A DNA stretch of 64,000 bases from Burkholderiales bacterium (GTDB taxonomy: Bacteria > Pseudomonadota > Gammaproteobacteria > Burkholderiales > Burkholderiaceae_F): positions 620,001-684,000 of the forward strand of contig JADJWR010000003.1 of the NCBI GenBank assembly GCA_016716275.1. The letters are read 5' to 3'. The notes under the pieces were generated by a model that searched no databases, had not been told where the DNA came from, and saw nothing but the letters and a program-made list of their open reading frames with translations. Of the stretch, positions 34,450-41,926 are shown in pieces. Position 1 is the stretch's first letter, and every line of letters starts with the position of its first letter. The position numbers and the translations under genes are program-made.

Positions 34450-34911
34450 ATGGGCGGCGAATTGATTAAGGTAGGCCAACTCGAGATCCGCTATCTTGTC
34501 GATGGTGCGGAAAAGGGCGGGTTGGGCGTGTTCGAGATGACGGTGCCTGCGGGGGCCATCGTTCCTCCTCCACACAGCCACACCGAGAACGAGGAGTGCG
34601 TCTACGTCCTGGAAGGCACGCTGCGCTATTCCGTCGAAGGCGTATCGCGCGACCTCGAGCCGGGCGACTGGATGTCGACGCCGCGGGGCTCGACACATCA
34701 CTTCATCAACAAGACCGATGCCGCGGTGCGCGCGCTGGTCATCATGACGCCGGACATCGGGCCGCAGTATTTCCACGATGTCGGCGCCGTCGTCAACGCG
34801 GGCGGGCCGCCTGATCGAGTGAGATTGGCTCAGGTGATGGCGCAATATGGACTGGTGCCGGCGCGGCCGCCGGCACCGGCAAACCAGCCGGTCGAGCAGG
34901 TCCCCGGTTGA
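34450..34911 (+). CDS. Cupin-domain protein
   Basis: 153 residues with a single cupin barrel. Motif 1 is PPPHSHTENEECVYVLEGTLRY (metal-binding His, His, Glu) and motif 2 is PGDWMSTPRGSTHHF (with the later His). Such proteins are dioxygenases, isomerases or sensors; the substrate is not readable. It is divergent from the LysR gene and overlaps the next gene at its TTGA stop/start, so the two are likely coupled. Confidence 0.85.
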   Translation: MGGELIKVGQLEIRYLVDGAEKGGLGVFEMTVPAGAIVPPPHSHTENEECVYVLEGTLRYSVEGVSRDLEPGDWMSTPRGSTHHFINKTDAAVRALVIMTPDIGPQYFHDVGAVVNAGGPPDRVRLAQVMAQYGLVPARPPAPANQPVEQVPG

Positions 34912-35438
34912 CATGCGGCATAGAGGTTCATCCCCTCGTGTCAACCAGTCTTGAGGCGTTGCGGCGACACCGCGCCATCCACGCCGATGCTCCGGAGTCG
35001 CGCCGGGTGTGGCTGTTCCACTCCCACGCGTACTTCGATCACGGCGTGCCAGAGCGGATCGCCGAGGCCCGCGCGTTCATGGATCTCGTCATCCGGACTT
35101 TTGCCGGGACGGATCACCTCGAGGTCCATGGCTTCACCCCATTCCCTGCAGGGCCGCACCGGCGCGGCAGCTTCGAGGTGTTGTTCACGCGTGAAGTGTT
35201 CGCCGACTACGTGTCGTGGCTGATGTTCTCCCGTCCCCCATGGCTCGACATCCTTGTCCATCCGCTGACGGGCTCGCAGTTGGTCGACCACACGCGACGC
35301 GCCCTCTCGCTCGGCACCCCGCTTGCGATTGACTGCACGCTCTTGAAGGAGGCCGACGCCAGGCTCTTCGCCGCCGGGCGAAGCGAGGAATCGATCATCG
35401 AAGGCACCAAGACACACGGGCGCCGTCGCGCAGGGTAG
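34908..35438 (+). CDS. DOPA 4,5-dioxygenase-like protein
   Basis: 176 residues from a TTG overlapping the cupin stop; a GTG at 34938 would give 166 residues and is equally possible. The motifs WLFHSHAYFD, HLEVHGFTPFPAGPHRRGSFEVLF and LDILVHPLTG with its conserved histidines match the DOPA 4,5-dioxygenase family (aromatic ring-cleaving, small, non-haem iron). In bacteria the physiological substrate is usually unknown. Together with the cupin, GST and LysR genes it forms a small accessory catabolic or detoxification cassette. Confidence 0.75.
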   Translation: MTCGIEVHPLVSTSLEALRRHRAIHADAPESRRVWLFHSHAYFDHGVPERIAEARAFMDLVIRTFAGTDHLEVHGFTPFPAGPHRRGSFEVLFTREVFADYVSWLMFSRPPWLDILVHPLTGSQLVDHTRRALSLGTPLAIDCTLLKEADARLFAAGRSEESIIEGTKTHGRRRAG

Positions 35439-35655
35439 AGCGGGAGGGTTGGGGCGGTGGCGGGCGAGTACGGTGAGAACGCAGCATCGAAGGGCCCCGG
35501 CGTCTGCTTCGAGGCGATGAATCGGACGACATGATCGACGGCACTGGGTCGACTGCACTCATTCACGAATGACCGCTTCCGGAAAGCGAAACATCAAGGG
35601 CCGCTTTCCGGCGCTGAATTCCAGAAGAGGTCCGTAGACTGCCGGTAGTACTCGC

Positions 35656-36370
35656 ATGAACCTGAACGACGACTTCTCCCGCCGCGTCGTCTCGCACGCC
35701 GCCGACGCCCTTTGGTTGGAATCGCCCGAGCCGGGCGTGCGGCGCCGCATGCTCGACCGCGTGGGCGGCGAGGTGGCGCGCGCGACCAGCATCGTGCGCT
35801 ACGCGCCTGGCTCCAGTTTCCCCGGCCACGTGCACGGCGGCGGCGAGGAGATCCTGGTGCTCGAAGGCACCTTCTGCGACGAGACGGGCGAGCACCCCGC
35901 GGGCACCTACCTGCGCAGCCCGCCGAGCAGCGCCCACGCGCCGTTCTCGCGCGACGGCTGCGTCCTCTTCGTCAAGCTCTGGCAGTTCAGCGCCGGCGAC
36001 ACCGAGCCGGTACGCATCGACACGCGGCACGCGCTGTGGCGGCCGGGGCTGGTGCCCGGGCTGTCGGTGCTGCCGCTGCACAGCCATGACGGCATTGACA
36101 CCGCGCTCGTGCGCTGGGCACCCGAGACACGGTTCCACACGCACACTCACCCCGGCGGCGAGGAGATCCTGGTGCTGGAGGGCGTGTTCCGCGACGAGGG
36201 GTGGCGAGTACGCCGCCGGCAGCTGGCTGCGCAGCCCGCGCTGGAGCCGCCACACGCCGTTCACCGGACCCGAGGGGGCGCTGATCTACGTGAAGGTCGG
36301 CCACCTGGGCGCCGACCTGCGGATGCCGGGTGAGGCGACGGCACGGACAGCTCCTGGCCGGCTGTCGTAG
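35656..36370 (+). pseudogene. ChrR-like bicupin protein interrupted by a single-base frameshift
   Basis: The first frame encodes two cupin halves in tandem: APGSSFPGHVHGGGEEILVLEG and, 85 residues later, APETRFHTHTHPGGEEILVLEG, each with His-x-His and Glu ligands. At 36200-36204 the frame breaks: removing the T at 36202 restores RDEGGEYAAGSWLRSP and a homologous ending (TPFTGPEGALIYVKVGHL) that runs to the stop at 36370. The second half then mirrors the first. Related to the ChrR anti-sigma cupin domain and acetylacetone-cleaving cupins. It may be a true pseudogene next to the IS block, or a sequencing error. Confidence 0.75.
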
Positions 36371-36502
36371 CTCACGAACGGCTGCTTCGTCGATCCGAAA
36401 CACGAAGAAGCCGGGGCTGATCGTAGGGCAGCTCTGGAGAAACTCGAAGGTCGGGTCTGGGTCGAAAGCCGGCGGACCCGATGACTCCTTCCGTCCGCCG
36501 GT

Positions 36503-38062
36503 TTACAGCACTACCTCGATCAGATACGGCCCGCCACTGGCAAACCCGCGCTCGACTTCGCGCACCAGATCGCCAGCGGTCTGCGCGCGGCCGCCGGGCA
36601 CGCCGAGGCCGCGAGCCAGCGCCACCCAGTCGATCGACGGCTGGTCCAGCCGCAGCATCGCCGCGGCCTTCGGGCCACCGACCGCGGCGCCCATGCCGTT
36701 GAGTTCCCCCTGCAGGATGCGATAGGCGCGGTTGGCGAAGATCACCGCCAGCACCGGCAGCCCCTCGCGGGCGATGCTCCACAGGGCCTGCGGCGTGTAC
36801 ATGGCGCTGCCATCGCCTTCGAGCGCCAGCACCGGCCGCCCCGGGGCGCCGAGCGCGGCGCCTAACGCCGCCGGCAGGCCGAAGCCGATCGCGCCGCCCA
36901 TCACCGCCAGCCAGTCGTGCGGCGCCGCCGCCGCGAAGCAGGGGCCGAAGGCGCGGCCGCTCGACACCGCTTCGTCGACGACGATCGCGTTCTCCGGCAG
37001 CAGCGCCGCCAGCACGTCGCCGACCACATCGGCGCTCAGCGCGCCGGCGTTGCGCAGCGCCTCGATGTCGAACGAACGATCCGGCGCTGTCACACGGGCC
37101 GCCGTCGCGCCGAGTTCGTCGCGCAGCGCCTCGAGCGCCGCCGGCACGTCGTCGCGCGCTTCGGCCAGCACCAGCGTCCGGCAACCGGGCGGCTTCAGTT
37201 CACTCGGCTTGCCCGGATAGGCGAAGAAGGCGATCGGCTCGGCGGCGCCGGCCAGCACCAGGCGTTCGGCGCCGGCGAGTTTCTCCACCGCCGCCTCGAC
37301 CCCATAGGGCAGCCGGTCGACGCGCACCCGCCCGCGCCCGCCGGGCATGCGGGCGTTGTAGAACTCGGCCAGCAGGCGGCAACCGGTCCTGGCGGCGATC
37401 GCCGCAGCGGCTTCGCGTGCGCGTTCGCCGACGCCGCTGGCGCCGAGCAGCAGCACGGCGCGGCTGCCGAGCTCGGTGAGCACGTTCGCTGCGGCGCGCA
37501 CCGCGCTGGCCTGCGGCGCGGCCGGCACGTTCGGCGGCGGCGCCAGCACCGGCTCGCCGCCCGGCCCCCAGGCGGTGTCGGCTGGCAGGATCAGCGTCGC
37601 GATGCGGCCGAGGGCGCCGTCGCGCGTGGCAGCGAGCGCCTGCGCGCCGTCGCGCGCGACCTCGAGCGAGCTCGCCGAGGTCTTCAGCCAGTGCGACACC
37701 GGCGCCGCGATGGCCTCGACGTCGGATCGCAGCGGCGATTCGAAGCGCCGATGCGCGAGCGCGTGGTCGCCGACGATGTTGACGATGCCCGAGCGCGCCT
37801 TGCCGGCGTTGTGCAGGTTGGCGATGCCGTTGCCGAGCCCGGGGCCGAGGTGCAGCAGCGTGGCCGCAGGCCTGCGCGCCATCCGGTAGTAGCCGTCGGC
37901 GGCACCGGTGGCCACGCTTTCGGCGAGGCCGAGCACGCAGCGCACGCCGGCGACGCGGTCGAGCGCGGCGATGAAGTGCATCTCCGAGGTGCCGGGGTTG
38001 GCGAAGCAGACGTCGACGCCGTTGGCGGCCAGCGTTGCAAGCAGGGATTCGGCGCCGTTCAT
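36503..38062 (-). CDS. ThDP-dependent enzyme of the acetolactate synthase/benzoylformate decarboxylase group
   Basis: 519 residues. The activating Glu is in GLAESVATGAADGY (about 54), the middle domain is short, and the ThDP-Mg motif is EGDGSAMYTPQALWSIAREGLPVLAVIFANRAYRILQ-like, with GDG then the Asn. The N-terminus CFANPGTSEMHF is typical of acetolactate synthase large subunit-like proteins without a regulatory partner. The substrate is a 2-oxo acid, not identified. It follows the response-regulator gene by 127 bp on the same strand. Sulfopyruvate decarboxylase or Xsc would also be ThDP enzymes, but their hallmarks are not seen. Confidence 0.82.
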   Translation of the reverse strand: MNGAESLLATLAANGVDVCFANPGTSEMHFIAALDRVAGVRCVLGLAESVATGAADGYYRMARRPAATLLHLGPGLGNGIANLHNAGKARSGIVNIVGDHALAHRRFESPLRSDVEAIAAPVSHWLKTSASSLEVARDGAQALAATRDGALGRIATLILPADTAWGPGGEPVLAPPPNVPAAPQASAVRAAANVLTELGSRAVLLLGASGVGERAREAAAAIAARTGCRLLAEFYNARMPGGRGRVRVDRLPYGVEAAVEKLAGAERLVLAGAAEPIAFFAYPGKPSELKPPGCRTLVLAEARDDVPAALEALRDELGATAARVTAPDRSFDIEALRNAGALSADVVGDVLAALLPENAIVVDEAVSSGRAFGPCFAAAAPHDWLAVMGGAIGFGLPAALGAALGAPGRPVLALEGDGSAMYTPQALWSIAREGLPVLAVIFANRAYRILQGELNGMGAAVGGPKAAAMLRLDQPSIDWVALARGLGVPGGRAQTAGDLVREVERGFASGGPYLIEVVL

Positions 38063-38189
38063 GGTCGCTCCGTCTTTGCTGCCCGCTGCTGCCGGCCGCA
38101 TCGGCAAACCATGCGGGTGTCGACGCGAGTCCGCCTGCCCGAGGGCGATGCCGGCCGGCGGCGCGCCGAACGGCCGCCGCCGCAGCGCC

Positions 38190-38864
38190 TCAGCGCAGGT
38201 CGCCGCCGAGCGCGGCGCGGTTCTGCACGGCGAACACCGCCGCCTCGACGCGCGAGCTCAAGCCGAGCTTGGCGAGGATGTGCCGCACGTGCAGCTTGAC
38301 CGTGTCGTGGCTGATGCCGAGCGCCTTGGCGATCGCCTTGTTGCTCATGCCCACGGCGACGTGACCGAGGATCTGCCGCTCGCGGCCGGTCAGCTGCTTG
38401 ACCAGGGCGGCGGCGCTGCCGGGCTCCTCGCCGCTTTGCAGGATCGCCGCCAGCTTGCCGGCGACCGAAGGCGCCACCACCAGTTCGCCGCGCGCGGCGC
38501 GGCGGATGGCTTCGATGACGTCCGCCGGTTCCATGTCCTTCAGCAGGTAGCCGCGCACGCCCAGCCGCAGCGCGGCCGCCAGGTCCTCCGCCGCCTCGCT
38601 CATCGTCAGCACCAGCACCGGCGTCGTCTCGCCGCGCTCGCGCAGGCTCTTCAGCACCGTGATGCCGTCGGTCGGCGACATGCGCAGGTCGAGGATCAGC
38701 AGGTCCGGCTGGTGCTGGCGCAGCAGATCGAAGGTTTCATCGGCGCGGCCGGTGGTGGCCAGCACCTGCATGCCGGCGCCGCGCGACAGCAGGTCGGCCA
38801 GGCCCTGGCGGACCAGCGCATGATCGTCGACCAGCACCAGCTTGATCGGCGCGGCGGCAGTCAT
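38190..38864 (-). CDS. NarL/FixJ-family response regulator
   Basis: 224 residues. Receiver domain with acidic pair at 13-14 (VLVDDHALVRQG), phospho-acceptor Asp59 (LLILDLRMSPTDG) and the conserved Lys in YLLKD; C-terminal LuxR-type helix-turn-helix (LTGRERQILGHVAVGMSNKAIAKALGISHDTVKLHVRHILAKL, about 155-200). The ATG overlaps the stop of the kinase gene by 4 bp, so the two form one unit. NarL-type regulators bind TACYYMT-like inverted heptamers, and TACCC-N4-GGGTA palindromes stand before several sulfur genes here. Confidence 0.93.
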   Translation of the reverse strand: MTAAAPIKLVLVDDHALVRQGLADLLSRGAGMQVLATTGRADETFDLLRQHQPDLLILDLRMSPTDGITVLKSLRERGETTPVLVLTMSEAAEDLAAALRLGVRGYLLKDMEPADVIEAIRRAARGELVVAPSVAGKLAAILQSGEEPGSAAALVKQLTGRERQILGHVAVGMSNKAIAKALGISHDTVKLHVRHILAKLGLSSRVEAAVFAVQNRAALGGDLR

Positions 38865-40039
38865 CGCGGTGCGGCCGGCTGCAGCTGCTCGACGGTCAGC
38901 GTGACGCGCGTGCCGCCGCCGGGCAGCGCGCTGATCTGCAGCCGACCGCCGGCGCGGCCGGCGCGCTCGCGCATGATCTGCAGGCCGTGGTGGCCGGCCT
39001 CGGTCAACCGGCCGGCGCATCGAGGATCGAGGATCTCGGCGTCCGGCCCGCGACCGTCGTCCTCGACGGCGACCCGCAGCGCATCGCCGGCTCGCTCCAC
39101 CGACAGCCGCGCCAGCCGCGCGCCGGAATGGTGGCTGACGTTGGCCAGCGCCTCCTGGACGATGTAGAAGATCTGCAGCTGCTGGTCGGCGGCGAGGTCG
39201 AGCTCCTCGTCGGGGCCGGCGAACTGCAGCTCGATGCCGCTGCGGTGGCGGAAGGCGGTGCCGAGCTCGCGCAGCGAGGCGACCAGGCCGCGCGAGTCGA
39301 GGCCGGCGCGGTAGAGGCTGATCATCTCGCGCAGCCGGCCGTGGGCGCTGCGCAACTCGTCGCTGATGTCGCCGGCGTAGGCGCGCGAACTGCCGCAGTC
39401 GCCGTCGCGGATGGCGCCGTCGAGCAGGGTCATCCGCATGCGCATGAAGGTCAGCGACTGGGCCAGCGCGTCGTGCACGTCGGCGGCCATCGACTGCCGC
39501 TCGGCGGCCAGCCGCGCCTGCAGGTTCTCGCGCGTCAGCCGCTCGTTCTCCAGCGCCACGCCGAGCACTTGGCCGAACGGCCGCAGCAGCCGCGTGATGC
39601 CGGCCGGCGGGTCGGCGCCCTCGGCGAAGAACAGGTTCAGCACGCCGATCGGGTGGCCGTGATGGTCAAGCGGCACCGCCACGGCGCGGCCGCTGAAGGC
39701 GCCGCTGGCGGCGGCGCCATCGCGCACCGCGCAGCCGATCGCCGCGGTGGCCTGGCGGGTCAGCGAACTCTGCAGGGCGGCGCCGCACATGCCGCAGGAG
39801 GCCGGCATCACCGAGTCGCGGGCGCAGACCTCGCCGGGCAGGCCGATGGCGGCGAGCAGCCGCAGGCTGCCGCCGTCGTTGGTCGGGGCGCGGATCGCAC
39901 CGGCCTGCGCGCCGGACAGGCGCACCACGAGGCCGAGGAAGTCGACCAGCATCGAACCCGTCTCGTCGGCGTCGAAGCGTTGTGCGTCGGCGCTGCCGTG
40001 CGCGGCGGGATGGCGGATGGCGAGGGGCTCGATCTTCAC
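38861..40039 (-). CDS. Cytoplasmic GAF-domain histidine kinase with cysteine cluster
   Basis: 392 residues without membrane helices. A GAF domain (about 25-165) carries cysteines at 72, 82, 85 and 103 (VCARDSVMPASCGMCG and AIGCAV), a set that could hold an iron-sulfur cluster or react with sulfur species. Then a NarX/HisKA_3 dimerisation box with His189 (MAADVHDALAQSL) and a HATPase domain (YIVQEALANVSHHSGA, VEDDGRGPD). Phosphorylates the adjacent regulator. A TACCC-N4-GGGTA palindrome 118 bp upstream suggests autoregulation. It follows the soeABC genes on the same strand. Confidence 0.9.
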   Translation of the reverse strand: MKIEPLAIRHPAAHGSADAQRFDADETGSMLVDFLGLVVRLSGAQAGAIRAPTNDGGSLRLLAAIGLPGEVCARDSVMPASCGMCGAALQSSLTRQATAAIGCAVRDGAAASGAFSGRAVAVPLDHHGHPIGVLNLFFAEGADPPAGITRLLRPFGQVLGVALENERLTRENLQARLAAERQSMAADVHDALAQSLTFMRMRMTLLDGAIRDGDCGSSRAYAGDISDELRSAHGRLREMISLYRAGLDSRGLVASLRELGTAFRHRSGIELQFAGPDEELDLAADQQLQIFYIVQEALANVSHHSGARLARLSVERAGDALRVAVEDDGRGPDAEILDPRCAGRLTEAGHHGLQIMRERAGRAGGRLQISALPGGGTRVTLTVEQLQPAAPR

Positions 40040-40156
40040 GGGGCGGCGGTGGCACCGGTGGTTGCGCGAATACTATCGGAAGCGGCCGGCGCGGGCATCC
40101 CGCGACACAGGCCGGCTCCGCAACCGGCGCACGGAACCGGCGCAGCGCGCCGACTA

Positions 40157-40170
40157 TACCCTACGGGGTA
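40157..40170. promoter_or_regulatory. TACCC-N4-GGGTA palindrome upstream of the sensor kinase gene
   Basis: TACCCTACGGGGTA, perfect 5-bp arms with a 4-bp centre. It lies in the 151-bp gap between the soeC stop and the kinase start, 118 bp before the latter. The same pattern occurs at 53689 and 60933, and a near-match at 44962. A NarL-type operator is the likely meaning. Confidence 0.55.
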
Positions 40171-40190
40171 ACTGCGCCGCGCCGCCGCGC

Positions 40191-41144
40191 TCAGGCGACG
40201 GCCTGGTAGTACAGGTTCTGCGGATGGTTGGCCTGGGCGAAGAAGAACCAGCGCTCGGCGAGCAGGCCGACGTACTGCACCACGAACGCCAGCGCCGGCA
40301 GCAGGGGCAGGTCCGCCGCCAGGCCGAGCGCCAGCAGCGCCGCCGGCAGCGGGAAGGCGAGGACCAGGAAGATCCACTTGATCGAGCGGAAGAAGGCGCG
40401 CGGGCGGCCGTGGAAGAACTCGCGCGTGTTGAACGACCCGCCCATGAAGCCCTGCGAGATCTGCACGATGCGCGGGTGGCGCACGCCGATGGCGGTCTGC
40501 AGGCTCGACTTCGGCTTCAGTCGCGCATTGCGCAGCAGCGACGCGACCCGGCCGACGAACGCCGCCGCGGTGGCGAGCAGCGCACCGCCGCCGTAGAACA
40601 GCAGCAGCGCCGGCGCGGCCAGCGCCGCGAGCGCCGCCGCCAGCATGAAGCCGGAGGCCAGCCCCAGCAGCAGGTAGTTGATCACCGTCAGCGGCGAGGC
40701 CCACTCCTGCAGGAATCTCAGGCAGGCGTAGATCATCCCGGTACAGACGTACAGGGCGAGCGCCAGAACGGCGCCGACCGCGCCGAGCGCCAGCATCGCG
40801 AACGGCCGGCCGGCGCTCCAGCCGCTGGCGTGCGCCAGCGCGTAGACGAACAGCGCCGCCATGAACAGCGGCAGCACGATCACTTCGCGCGACAGCCAGG
40901 AGGTGCGCCAGCGGGTCGCCGAGCGCCAGGCGCGCTCCGGCCGGCCGAGGTGGAAGAAGGAGGAGAGCAGGCCCAGCCCGGTCAGCACCAGCGCGGCGGC
41001 CGCGCCGAGCGCCAGGAACGACGGCTGCGGCTGCGGCGTCCAGCCGACATGACCCCACAGCTCGGCCAGGTAAAGGGCGATGAACAGGCCCTGGCCGGCG
41101 CCGATCAGCGTGGTGAGGAACAGGACGGACAGGGCGGGCTGCAT
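40191..41144 (-). CDS. soeC: SoeC, membrane anchor of sulfite dehydrogenase
   Basis: 317 residues with eight predicted helices, of the DmsC family. It anchors SoeAB at the cytoplasmic face of the membrane and passes electrons from sulfite oxidation to quinone. Typical segments are LIGAGQGLFIALYLAELWG at the start, FFHLGRPERAWRSATRWRTSWLSRE, and the C-terminal ERWFFFAQANHPQNLYYQ. It starts 13 bp after soeB. The assignment to Soe rather than dimethyl-sulfoxide or polysulfide reductase rests on the partner subunits and the sulfur-oxidation context. Confidence 0.88.
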   Translation of the reverse strand: MQPALSVLFLTTLIGAGQGLFIALYLAELWGHVGWTPQPQPSFLALGAAAALVLTGLGLLSSFFHLGRPERAWRSATRWRTSWLSREVIVLPLFMAALFVYALAHASGWSAGRPFAMLALGAVGAVLALALYVCTGMIYACLRFLQEWASPLTVINYLLLGLASGFMLAAALAALAAPALLLFYGGGALLATAAAFVGRVASLLRNARLKPKSSLQTAIGVRHPRIVQISQGFMGGSFNTREFFHGRPRAFFRSIKWIFLVLAFPLPAALLALGLAADLPLLPALAFVVQYVGLLAERWFFFAQANHPQNLYYQAVA

Positions 41145-41157
41145 CGCGTCGCGGCTT

Positions 41158-41889
41158 CTACCAGGAGGTGACGTCGTCGAGCGACGGGTCCTTCTGCGAC
41201 GGCCGCGGCAGCTTGCCGTCGACCTTCAGCGGGTTGTCGGCGCGGGCGAGTTCCTCGGGCATGATCGGGATGGTGGTGCGCCGGCGCGGCAGGTAGTGGT
41301 TGGCCGGCTGGGTGCCCCATTCCGGCATCAGCGCGTAGCCGCCGCGCTCGCGGATCGCCTGCGACACCTCGGAGTCGGGGTCGTGCACGTCGCCGAACAG
41401 CCGCGCGCTGGTCGGACAGGCCATCACGCAGGCCGGCCTGCGCTCGGCCGGCGGCAGCCGCGTGTCGTAGATGCGGTCGACGCACAGCGTGCACTTCTTC
41501 ATCACCTTCTGCTGCTCGTCGATCTCGCGCACGCCGTAGGGGCAGGCCCACGAGCAGTACTTGCAGCCGATGCACTTGTCGTAGTCGACCAGCACGATGC
41601 CGTCGTCGGGCCGCTTGTAGCTGGCGCCGGTCGGGCACACCGGCACGCACGGCGGGTCCTCGCAGTGCAGGCACGACTTGGGAAAGTGCACCGTCTGGGT
41701 GTTCGGATAGCTGCCGACCTCGAACGTCTGCACGCGGTTGAAGAAGGTGCCTGTGGGGTCGGCGTCGTAGGGACGGTAGTCGGCCATCGTGCCGGCCGGG
41801 CCGGAGGTGTTCCACTCCTTGCAGCTGGTCACGCAGGCGTGGCAGCCGACGCAGACGTTCAGGTCGATGACCAGGGCGAGCTGGGTCAT
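41158..41889 (-). CDS. soeB: SoeB, iron-sulfur subunit of sulfite dehydrogenase
   Basis: 243 residues. Four [4Fe-4S] motifs: CVGCHACVTSC, CLHCEDPPCVPVCP, CIGCKYCSWACP and CTLC with CVMACP. No signal peptide is present, so the protein stays in the cytoplasm, as expected for SoeABC and unlike periplasmic Dms/Psr homologues. I use the ATG at 41889 (MTQLALVIDLN); the open frame runs 20 codons further up into the soeA end. Gap to soeA 37 bp. Confidence 0.92.
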   Translation of the reverse strand: MTQLALVIDLNVCVGCHACVTSCKEWNTSGPAGTMADYRPYDADPTGTFFNRVQTFEVGSYPNTQTVHFPKSCLHCEDPPCVPVCPTGASYKRPDDGIVLVDYDKCIGCKYCSWACPYGVREIDEQQKVMKKCTLCVDRIYDTRLPPAERRPACVMACPTSARLFGDVHDPDSEVSQAIRERGGYALMPEWGTQPANHYLPRRRTTIPIMPEELARADNPLKVDGKLPRPSQKDPSLDDVTSW

Positions 41890-41926
41890 CGCGACCTCGT
41901 TGCGCCGGTGCGACGGCAGCGGCCGA

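Noticed and set aside
36503..38062. Sulfoacetaldehyde acetyltransferase or sulfopyruvate decarboxylase
   Set aside because: Length and motifs fit the general acetolactate synthase/benzoylformate decarboxylase group; no specific marks of Xsc or ComDE were seen.
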